The position numbers were made by a program, and so were the translations under genes. From an uncultured Clostridia bacterium (GTDB lineage Bacteria > Bacillota > Clostridia > Saccharofermentanales > DTU023), in the NCBI GenBank assembly GCA_947254895.1, contig CAMYEY010000036.1:1-12418 (forward strand): a stretch of 12,418 nt of DNA. The letters run 5' to 3'. The notes beneath the pieces were generated by a model. The model was not told where the DNA came from, did not search any database, and saw nothing but the letters and a program-made list of their open reading frames with translations. This document shows positions 6,874-12,418 of the stretch, one piece after another. Numbering within the stretch: the stretch's first letter is position 1; every line of letters begins with the position of its first letter.

Positions 6874-7806
6874 ATGTTGATCTTTAAAGAAAGATATTTA
6901 GAGTTAAAAAATTTGATTGAGACTTATTTGGAGGTTACTTGCTCTCCGGAAAATCTATCTCCGGATTTTGCTGTTTCAGATAGCGTTCGCTATAGTTTGT
7001 TGGCCGGTGGTAAGAGGATTAGACCGATTTTGGCTTTAGCAGTAGCCATATCCCTAAATTGTGAGCCAGACCAAGACCTTATTGGACTAGCGGCCAGTCT
7101 TGAGATGATTCACAGTTATTCACTCATACATGATGACCTGCCAGCCTTAGATAATGATCAGGTAAGGAGAGGAAAACCTACCAATCATATGGTTTATGGC
7201 GAAGACATAGCGATCATCGCAGGTGATGCCCTACTTAATCTTGCTTACGAGAATATTTTGGATATCTGCCAACGACGACCTGAACTCATAGGATTGGCCT
7301 TAGCTATCAGTAAGGCTGCTGGTGTTAGCGGGATGGTTGGGGGCCAAAGTCTTGATCTGTCACAAACAAAGGGTGATCTTGGGAATGTTGATGTGGATGC
7401 ACTGATTAGACTACAAGAGCTTAAAACGGGAGCCTTGATCAAGGCTGCAGTCAGTTTAGGTTACGGTTATGCTGAAGTGAATAATCCCGGTGAGTTCTCT
7501 GGTTTTGATAAAAAATTGGACCGCGATTTTCAAGAGTTTGCAAGTAAACTGGGTTTGGAGTTTCAGATTAGGGATGATATTTTGGACGAAACTGCTGATC
7601 CGGATATTTTGGGCAAATCAGTCGGGAAAGATCAAAGAGATGAAAAACTTACTTTTGTCAGCTTACTTGGGCTGGACGAGGCTGAAGCGTATGATCACAA
7701 GCTTCGTGACGAGATCATTGCTATAGTGGACAGGCTCGAAGCACAAGGCCTAGAGGTAGAATTTTTACGCGCACTATGCAATTTTTTGCTGGAAAGAGAA
7801 TATTAA
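6874..7806 (+). CDS. ispA: farnesyl diphosphate synthase (IspA-type polyprenyl synthetase)
   Basis: A 310-residue trans-prenyltransferase that condenses isopentenyl diphosphate with dimethylallyl and geranyl diphosphate to give farnesyl diphosphate for undecaprenyl and other lipids. GGKRIRP (45-51) binds diphosphate. The first aspartate-rich motif is DDLPALDND (87-95) with the two-residue insert typical of bacterial FPP synthases. GDALL, GGQSLD and KTGALI follow, and the second aspartate motif is DDILDE (234-239) with GKSVGKD after it. The ATG at 6874 has AGGAG (6861-6865) eight bases upstream, located in the end of xseB; GTG at 6865 overlaps that site and is rejected. IspH in the same window supplies its substrates. 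Product length is inferred from motif type only. Confidence 0.94.
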   Translation: MLIFKERYLELKNLIETYLEVTCSPENLSPDFAVSDSVRYSLLAGGKRIRPILALAVAISLNCEPDQDLIGLAASLEMIHSYSLIHDDLPALDNDQVRRGKPTNHMVYGEDIAIIAGDALLNLAYENILDICQRRPELIGLALAISKAAGVSGMVGGQSLDLSQTKGDLGNVDVDALIRLQELKTGALIKAAVSLGYGYAEVNNPGEFSGFDKKLDRDFQEFASKLGLEFQIRDDILDETADPDILGKSVGKDQRDEKLTFVSLLGLDEAEAYDHKLRDEIIAIVDRLEAQGLEVEFLRALCNFLLEREY

Positions 7807-7875
7807 TCATATACTTGCGAAAAATAAGCTATAATGGTTAAAAGATACTTAATGAACAGAGAGAAAGTTCTGACT

Positions 7876-8739
7876 ATGAAAAAGATTGCTATTTTTCCTA
7901 ATCAATCGCGAGACCCGGAGTTTGATGTTACCCGAAAGTTGGTTGAGGAGATAGTAAGGCAAGGCGGCCAGGCTATTGTGGAACCGGAGTTAGCAGGATC
8001 CTTTAAGTCTGACCTTGTAGAATACGGATCATATAAAGATTGTGATCTCCTAATCTGTCTGGGTGGTGATGGTACATTCTTATCTGCTGTCCACCATGCC
8101 TCCTCCATGCATTTACCGAAAATAGGGATCAACCTTGGATCTGTTGGCTTTTTAATGGAGATAGAGGCGGATCAGATAGAGCCCAGTGTCAGGCAACTCT
8201 TGGCGGGCGATTTCACTATTGAAAATCGAAGGCTACTTAATATTACTTGTTTTAATCATCTAAACCAGGCCTATGACAGAGGAATGGCTTTAAACGATAT
8301 TGTGTTAACGAGAGGATGGGGTAACACCGGGATCGTTACAGTAGACTTGACTATAGATGATAATTTTGTTGAACAAATACCTGGTGATGGGGTTATAGTG
8401 TCAACTTCCACTGGCTCCACTGCTTATAATTTAGCGGCCGGTGGTCCGATCGTTCACCCTTTAGTCAATGTCCTCCTCATTACACCACTAGCCCCACATA
8501 CCTTGCATAATCGAACATATATCGCAGATTCAGGTGCTGTGGTTAAACTTCAGCTCAAGGGAAATCGACAGGTCCCTGCCTTATTATCAATCGATGGCAG
8601 GCAAATCGTTAACATAGAGTCTCAAGGTTATGCCCTGATTAGCCTGTCTGACCAAACTTTAAAAAAGATCAATCTTTCTGGTGATAAATTTTATCAGACA
8701 TTACCAAATAAAATACGCCTCAGGGGGATGACTAAGTGA
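7876..8739 (+). CDS. nadK: NAD kinase
   Basis: A 287-residue cytoplasmic kinase converting NAD to NADP with ATP or polyphosphate. The glycine-rich catalytic motif GGDGT (63-67, Asp65), NLGSVGFL (86-93), MALNDIVLTRG (137-147) and the long GDGVIVSTSTGSTAYNLAAGG region (170-190) are all conserved. Three in-frame ATGs exist (7834, 7852, 7876). The last is chosen because MKKIAIFPN is the normal family N terminus and GAGAAAG (7861-7867) gives a modest ribosome site; the earlier ones would add 14 or 8 residues without one. It follows ispA after 69 bases, where dxs and tlyA often lie in relatives. Its stop overlaps the argR GTG as GTGA. Confidence 0.95.
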   Translation: MKKIAIFPNQSRDPEFDVTRKLVEEIVRQGGQAIVEPELAGSFKSDLVEYGSYKDCDLLICLGGDGTFLSAVHHASSMHLPKIGINLGSVGFLMEIEADQIEPSVRQLLAGDFTIENRRLLNITCFNHLNQAYDRGMALNDIVLTRGWGNTGIVTVDLTIDDNFVEQIPGDGVIVSTSTGSTAYNLAAGGPIVHPLVNVLLITPLAPHTLHNRTYIADSGAVVKLQLKGNRQVPALLSIDGRQIVNIESQGYALISLSDQTLKKINLSGDKFYQTLPNKIRLRGMTK

Positions 8740-9224
8740 ATCCAACAAAGAGTTTGCGACAAAGTCGCATCTTGCAAATCATCAAGCAGGAGAACATTGA
8801 AACCCAAGAAGAATTAGTGGAAGCCCTACAATCATATAATATGACTGTGACTCAGGCTACGGTATCACGAGACATCAAAGAGCTTGGTATCCTCAAGGTG
8901 GCCACAGGGCATGGTGGTCAAAAGTATGTTCCTATGAGTCAATCCGGCGAAGGAGCGTCGGGTAGGCTGATGACAATTTTCGTTGAGTCTGTGATATCCA
9001 TCACTGCTGCAAATGCCTTTGTGATTATTAAAACTTTACCCGGACTAGCCCAAGCAGCAGCTGCTGCCCTTGACTCGATGCACCTAGACCATGTGATAGG
9101 CTGTATCGCAGGGGATGATACGATATTTGTAGCGACCAAGACAGACCGAGATGCTAATCAGTTACAGTCTATTCTCCTATCCATTTCAAACATAAACTCT
9201 GGGGAAAGCCACCTTGCTCTTTAA
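8736..9224 (+). CDS. argR: arginine repressor ArgR/AhrC
   Basis: A 162-residue hexameric transcription regulator that binds ARG boxes with arginine as co-repressor. The N-terminal winged helix includes TQATVSRDIKELGILKV (39-55), the ArgR recognition helix signature. The C-terminal oligomerisation and arginine-binding domain has IKTLPGLAQAAAAALD (98-113) and IGCIAGDDTIFVAT (121-134), with the acidic pair in GDDT that contacts arginine. GTG at 8736 overlaps the nadK stop and has AGGGGG (8722-8727) eight bases upstream. No arginine metabolic gene and no convincing ARG box is seen in this window, so its targets lie elsewhere. The argR-recN pairing is widespread in Bacillota. Confidence 0.96.
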   Translation: MNPTKSLRQSRILQIIKQENIETQEELVEALQSYNMTVTQATVSRDIKELGILKVATGHGGQKYVPMSQSGEGASGRLMTIFVESVISITAANAFVIIKTLPGLAQAAAAALDSMHLDHVIGCIAGDDTIFVATKTDRDANQLQSILLSISNINSGESHLAL

Positions 9225-9231
9225 GGGCAAG
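9213..9231 (+). other. hairpin spanning the argR stop codon
   Basis: CTTGCTC (9213-9219) and GGGCAAG (9225-9231) form a seven-pair stem including one G-U, with loop TTTAA that contains most of the argR TAA stop. No T-run follows, so it is not a standard terminator. It could lower recN expression or act as an RNA processing site; this is inference. Confidence 0.35.
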
Positions 9232-9253
9232 AGATGTTTGACCTGCATAGAAT

Positions 9254-10945
9254 ATGTTGAAAAGAGTTGAAATACAAAACTTTGCCCTGATTGAAACGGC
9301 TATTTTTGAACCCGGCCAACACCTCACCGTCATCTCGGGTGAGACGGGCGCCGGTAAATCTTTACTAATCGATGCCCTAGGCAGTTTGACAGGCAAAATG
9401 GCCAAGCGAGAGGTGGTTCGGTCAGGTGCTGATTTTGCCCGAGTAGAGGCCGTTTTTGAAGACGCAAGCGGAAGTTTTGCGAATAGAGAGCTAGCTCAAT
9501 ATTTTGAAGATGACCAACTTATCCTAAGTAGAGAGATAAAAGCAGGAGGCGGTAGCCAAGCGAGGCTTAACGGTCGTCTCGTTTCAGTTGGACTTCTTAA
9601 GGAAATATCCAGTCAGCTCATTGGCTTACATGCTCAGAATGAACAGTTGACAATTTTTGATGAGCATGAGCAGCGTGCTCTTTTGGATAGGTATGCGGGA
9701 GAAAAAATGGAAAATCTCCTGCGAGAATGGCAGATGACCCTAAAAGTTAGACGGAAACTTGCTGAAAAAATTCAGGAATATGGGCTCAGTCCCACACAAA
9801 GGTCTGAACAGGTCAACCTATTGACCTATCAGATAGAAGAGATTAGTTTAGCTGATTTGAAGATAGATGAGGATGCAGTCCTTTTAGAGAGAAGCAAGAT
9901 CCTTGGCTCTTTACAAAGAATGCGTGAGGAGCTAGGTGAAGCCGGTGAAATCTTAGCGGCAGACTCTGAATATTCTGTTTCTGCTTTGTTAGCCAGGGCA
10001 GTTAGCCTTTTAGAATTTAGTAGCCAAAAGAGTCAAACTGCTAAAAACCTACAAATAGAACTTAAAGAGATTGCTTATAACTTATCCCAGCTCCATGTCA
10101 ATTTAAAGGACTTGCTCGATGAATTGAAGACAGGTCCCGGAGAATTGGAAGCGGTCAATGAGAGGCTTGATCTCATAGGTAAACTTAAGCTCAAATATGG
10201 GGATAGGATTGAAGATATACTTGATTTCCAAGCGGAATCCGTTGAGAAGTTAAAGGCTTTAGCTCAAAACGAAGATCTCTTTAATGAATGCCGGAAAAAG
10301 TTGGTTCAGAATACTGAGCAACTCCAAGAAATAGCGGATAAGATGCATCGGATTAGGCAAGAGGCTGGACTAAAGCTTTCTCATGAAATCGAACTTGCCT
10401 TGCAAGAACTGTCCATGCCCAGTTGTCGCTTTGCGGTCAAAGTTAATCAGATTCCCCTCAATGCCAAGGGTTTTTATGGTAAATTCGGACGTGACCAAAT
10501 TGAATTTTTGATTGAAACTAACCCTGGAGAGGGCCTTTTGCCGTTAAAAAAAATAGCTTCTGGCGGTGAAGTCTCACGGATTCTTTTGGCCATAAAATCA
10601 ATTTTTGGTCGGGCAGAGAACATACCAATATTGATTTTCGATGAAATTGATGCCGGCGTTTCCGGTAAAACTGCAATCCGATTGGCAGAGATGCTCCATC
10701 ATTTAGCGGATGAAAAACAGGTCCTATGTGTTTCACATATGGCTCAGATAGTAGCAACTGCTGATAGCCAATTTTTGCTTGAAAAAAAGCTGGTTCAAGG
10801 TAGGACCAGGACTCAATTGACAAAGTTAGATCGTCCTGCCAGGCTTCGAGAACTTGCCAGACTACTCTCCGGCAATCCGGATGACCAAAGTAGTTTATTG
10901 CTAGCTAATGAGATGCTCGAGCTTTATCCAGATCGCCAAGAGTGA
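9254..10945 (+). CDS. recN: DNA repair protein RecN
   Basis: A 563-residue SMC-like ATPase acting in double-strand break repair. Walker A is GETGAGKS (29-36) in the N-terminal half. A coiled-coil arm spans about 155-375. The C-terminal half carries the ABC signature SGGEVSR (436-442), Walker B ILIFDEIDAGVSG (459-471) and the switch histidine region CVSHMAQI. FIEP-type N terminus (MLKRVEIQNFALIE) and length fit RecN exactly. The ATG at 9254 has no good ribosome site; TTG follows directly as a second possible start. It lies 29 bases after argR, separated by a small hairpin, and probably ends the operon. Only 25 bases separate it from the convergent pseudouridine synthase gene and no terminator is apparent there. 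Confidence 0.96.
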   Translation: MLKRVEIQNFALIETAIFEPGQHLTVISGETGAGKSLLIDALGSLTGKMAKREVVRSGADFARVEAVFEDASGSFANRELAQYFEDDQLILSREIKAGGGSQARLNGRLVSVGLLKEISSQLIGLHAQNEQLTIFDEHEQRALLDRYAGEKMENLLREWQMTLKVRRKLAEKIQEYGLSPTQRSEQVNLLTYQIEEISLADLKIDEDAVLLERSKILGSLQRMREELGEAGEILAADSEYSVSALLARAVSLLEFSSQKSQTAKNLQIELKEIAYNLSQLHVNLKDLLDELKTGPGELEAVNERLDLIGKLKLKYGDRIEDILDFQAESVEKLKALAQNEDLFNECRKKLVQNTEQLQEIADKMHRIRQEAGLKLSHEIELALQELSMPSCRFAVKVNQIPLNAKGFYGKFGRDQIEFLIETNPGEGLLPLKKIASGGEVSRILLAIKSIFGRAENIPILIFDEIDAGVSGKTAIRLAEMLHHLADEKQVLCVSHMAQIVATADSQFLLEKKLVQGRTRTQLTKLDRPARLRELARLLSGNPDDQSSLLLANEMLELYPDRQE

Positions 10946-10970
10946 GAGAAAGGGGTAGACGATAGGACTA

Positions 10971-11951
10971 TTAAAAGAGTTCCATGAGTTTGTCCATATC
11001 CTTATCAAGTCCTATGTTGAAGACCATCTTTTGGCTACTTATGGGATGGTAGAAGTCGAGATAATAAGCGTGTAGAGCTTGTCGCTTAAGTTTTAAGTCA
11101 AGTTGATACTGGTCTGTGTTTAAGAGACTTTTAAAGTAGACTTGTTGGTCTTCTTTGATTCTGCTAAGATCTTTTTGCCTTTGGGGTACCGGCTTATTGT
11201 GGGCTCCTTTTATATAATCAGATAAACCGTAAAGACCATCAGCCAGTAGTGGTCTACCGGAATAAAGGGAATGGACTCTGATTTGATGGGTTCGGCCGGT
11301 AACTAGGTTAAATTCTAGTAAACTACAATTATTTTCGACTGATTCTGCTAAAACTCTGTAGTGAGATTGGGCGACTTTACCATCCGGGGCAACAATTCTT
11401 AAAATGATGCTATCGGGACAACGTCTGATTGGAGCATCAATGAGACCTTCTTTTTCAGCCCAAATACCATGAGAGATAGCTAGGTATTTGCGTGTCATCT
11501 TATTTTGCATGAGTCTGTAGTGGGCATAGGGGTGTTTAGCCAGTATCATGAGCCCAGATGTTTCCCTATCTAGCCTTGTTACTGGATGGAGGGTTCTATC
11601 TGCTAGCAAGTCAATTAAACTCCCGTTAGGGTGTGTAAAGGATGGGTGAACAACCAGGTCAGCAGGCTTGTTGACGATCACAACATGGTCATCTTCGTAG
11701 ATTATGGGTATATTCAAAAGACGCTTCACTCTGAAAGGGACTACATCTGCCTTATCTTTTGCAGGGAAAGCTGAAATCTCATCACCTAATTCAGCCTTGT
11801 CAATCATTCTTTTAGGCTTGCCGTTGACCAAAAGACTTCCGTAAAGACGGATTTTTTTTAGGAGGAGGGAGGATATACCAAAAGTTTCTTGTAAAATTTG
11901 GCCATAGCTACGGCCCAGATCAGATGCTTTGACTTTGTATTTAAATTCCAC
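10971..11951 (-). CDS. RluA family pseudouridine synthase
   Basis: A 326-residue enzyme converting uridine to pseudouridine in structured RNA, probably rRNA. An N-terminal S4-like RNA-binding region (about 15-62) contains ISSLLLKKIRLYGSLLVNG. The catalytic domain has IYEDDHVVIVNKPADLVVHP (84-103), HPVTRLDRETSG (122-133) with nucleophile Asp128, RKYLAI, LVTGRTHQIRVH (216-227) and RQALHA (290-295). About 45 residues (245-289) lie between LYG and RQALHA, longer than usual in the family. GTG at 11951 is chosen, with AAGGA (plus-strand 11962-11966) ten bases upstream. It is a single gene, convergent with recN and divergent from rny. RluD-like or YlyB-like target choice cannot be settled from sequence, so no symbol is given. 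Confidence 0.93.
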   Translation of the reverse strand: MEFKYKVKASDLGRSYGQILQETFGISSLLLKKIRLYGSLLVNGKPKRMIDKAELGDEISAFPAKDKADVVPFRVKRLLNIPIIYEDDHVVIVNKPADLVVHPSFTHPNGSLIDLLADRTLHPVTRLDRETSGLMILAKHPYAHYRLMQNKMTRKYLAISHGIWAEKEGLIDAPIRRCPDSIILRIVAPDGKVAQSHYRVLAESVENNCSLLEFNLVTGRTHQIRVHSLYSGRPLLADGLYGLSDYIKGAHNKPVPQRQKDLSRIKEDQQVYFKSLLNTDQYQLDLKLKRQALHAYYLDFYHPISSQKMVFNIGLDKDMDKLMELF

Positions 11952-11969
11952 AGTTTAGATGTCCTTAAT

Positions 11970-11999
11970 TTGGTAAAAAGTTATTAACCAAGCTATAAT
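11970..11999 (+). promoter_or_regulatory. possible distal rny promoter
   Basis: TTGGTA (11970-11975), an 18-base spacer and a perfect TATAAT (11994-11999) point towards rny and would give a leader of about 125 bases containing the palindrome and the stronger downstream promoter. The same stretch holds an imperfect dyad, TTGGT (11970-11974) with ACCAA (11987-11991). Weaker than the proximal promoter. Confidence 0.3.
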
Positions 12000-12037
12000 A
12001 TAGGAAAATTGTAGCATAAAGCTTGTTGGCAAGGTGA

Positions 12038-12051
12038 AAATATGCATATTT
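12038..12051. promoter_or_regulatory. 14-bp palindrome at the rny -35 box, possible operator
   Basis: AAATATGCATATTT is a perfect palindrome whose last two bases are the first two of the rny -35 hexamer. Its core TATGCAT (12041-12047) recurs at 12083-12089, near the predicted transcription start, exactly 42 bp (four helical turns) away. This is the layout expected of a repressor binding both sides of a promoter. No regulator is assigned and the site does not match a standard ARG box. Confidence 0.35.
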
Positions 12052-12078
12052 GACCTTTGTTCAGCTTTTTTTTACAAT
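12050..12078 (+). promoter_or_regulatory. sigma-A-type promoter for rny
   Basis: TTGACC (12050-12055), a 17-base T-rich spacer and TACAAT (12073-12078) match the vegetative consensus at five of six positions each. Transcription would begin near 12085, leaving a leader of about 48 bases before the proposed ATT start. Confidence 0.65.
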
Positions 12079-12103
12079 ATAGTATGCATTATTAATTTGC
12101 AAC

Positions 12104-12116
12104 TTGAAAATTAAAT
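12104..12116 (+). repeat. 13-base leader element, copy 2 (rny)
   Basis: TTGAAAATTAAAT is identical to 2964-2976 in the efp leader and again begins 25 bases after the -10 box. It ends two bases before the long Shine-Dalgarno sequence of rny. It contains the TAA that closes the rny frame upstream (12112-12114). Confidence 0.5.
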
Positions 12117-12118
12117 AC

Positions 12119-12129
12119 AGGAGGTGATC
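12119..12129 (+). promoter_or_regulatory. unusually long Shine-Dalgarno of rny
   Basis: AGGAGGTGATC is an 11-base perfect complement of the conserved 16S rRNA 3' end. Measured from AGGAGG, the proposed ATT start lies eight bases downstream, the normal spacing. A strong ribosome site of this kind would help a weak start codon, and it contains the only GTG in frame, which is too close to serve as a start. Confidence 0.75.
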
Positions 12130-12132
12130 GCC

Positions 12133-12418
12133 ATTTTATACTTTACAATCGGTGTACTAATCGGGCTCATTATTGCCGCATTGGCAGTGTCCGTTTATTA
12201 TAAAAAAGGTTTAAGTAAAGAAGCTAAGAAGCTTAATGCAGAGCGTGAAGAATTTAAGCAGAAGGCTGAACAAATTATAGCTGATGCTGAATTTGAAGGT
12301 GAAAATAGGAAGCGCGAATTACTGCTTGAAACAAAAGAGGAAGTTCATCTCACTAAAAAAGAATTAGAAAAGGCAGCTCGTGAAAAACGTAATGAGTTGC
12401 AACGCGATCGGAATCGTT
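12133..12418 (+). CDS. rny: ribonuclease Y, N-terminal part (cut by window end)
   Basis: The first 95 codons of a membrane-anchored endoribonuclease that starts mRNA decay in Bacillota. One transmembrane helix (about 2-23, IGVLIGLIIAALAVSVYY) is followed by a charged coiled coil (about 27-95) with family-like segments RKRELLLETKEEVH (59-72) and REKRNELQRDRNR (83-95). The KH and HD catalytic domains would lie beyond the window. The frame is closed upstream by TAA at 12112-12114, and between it and the protein there is no ATG or TTG. GTG at 12124 overlaps the ribosome site. The ATT at 12133 sits eight bases after AGGAGG and starts the protein where the family normally starts, so an AUU start is proposed. 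The first ordinary candidates inside the gene (TTG 12181, GTG 12187) would remove most of the membrane helix. Confidence 0.85.
   Translation, partial: MLYFTIGVLIGLIIAALAVSVYYKKGLSKEAKKLNAEREEFKQKAEQIIADAEFEGENRKRELLLETKEEVHLTKKELEKAAREKRNELQRDRNR

Noticed and set aside
7490..7726. 78-codon plus-strand frame inside ispA
   Set aside because: Frame-shifted shadow of ispA, which is continuous and conserved across the region.
7815..7835. TATAAT at 7830-7835 as an internal promoter for nadK
   Set aside because: No acceptable -35 hexamer at 16-18 bases (positions 7806-7813), and the TTGCGA present is only nine bases away; kept only as a note.
8939..9405. Minus-strand frames across argR and the start of recN
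   Set aside because: Low-complexity reverse shadows of conserved genes with no family resemblance.
12124..12126. GTG at 12124 as the rny start
   Set aside because: Its first base is part of AGGAGG, so the ribosome site could not be used at workable spacing, and no other site lies upstream.
1..12418. tRNA, rRNA, CRISPR, insertion sequence, riboswitch or T-box
   Set aside because: Nothing in the intergenic stretches resembles these; all gaps are short and none holds conserved RNA motifs or terminal inverted repeats that I can recognise.

Overview
The window looks like ordinary core chromosome of a low-to-moderate-GC member of the Bacillota, most likely a Clostridia-like lineage. The evidence is the bacillotal gene order efp / Asp23-AmaP-DUF2273 / nusB-xseA-xseB-ispA / nadK-argR-recN, a B. 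subtilis-type EF-P (lysine at position 32), strong GGAGG ribosome sites, frequent TTG and GTG starts, the MEP isoprenoid pathway (ispH) and an RNase Y gene. The sequence does not allow a genus to be named. There are no RNA genes, insertion sequences, CRISPR arrays or prophage genes, and no stretch over 300 bases lacks a gene. The longest gaps are 2790-2999 and 11952-12132, both between divergent genes.

Layout. (1) 1-2253, rightward: a polysaccharide-deacetylase-like protein whose metal-binding histidines appear lost, followed closely by ispH. (2) 2250-2789, leftward: a YqeG-type HAD phosphatase whose stop codon overlaps that of ispH. (3) 3000-10945, rightward: a ten-gene probable operon starting at a good sigma-A-type promoter (2910-2938). 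It encodes elongation factor P, an Asp23 envelope protein with its membrane anchor AmaP and a DUF2273 membrane protein, NusB, both exonuclease VII subunits, farnesyl diphosphate synthase, NAD kinase, ArgR and RecN. Several junctions overlap by 4-11 bases, which suggests translational coupling. (4) 10971-11951, leftward: an RluA-family pseudouridine synthase. (5) 12050-12418, rightward: promoter, leader and first 95 codons of ribonuclease Y (rny), cut by the window end.

The genes cover translation (EF-P, NusB, pseudouridine synthase), RNA decay (RNase Y), isoprenoid precursor supply (IspH, IspA), NADP supply (NadK), DNA repair (XseAB, RecN) and envelope homeostasis (Asp23 module). The two isoprenoid genes bracket the efp promoter but lie in different transcription units. 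The dxs and tlyA genes often found between ispA and nadK in relatives are missing.

The most unusual signals are regulatory. RNase Y has no usable ATG, GTG or TTG start and appears to begin at ATT behind an 11-base perfect Shine-Dalgarno. The efp and rny leaders share an identical 13-base element exactly 25 bases after the -10 box. A 14-bp palindrome abuts the rny -35 box, and its TATGCAT core recurs 42 bp downstream. I did not find a clearly novel multi-gene system.
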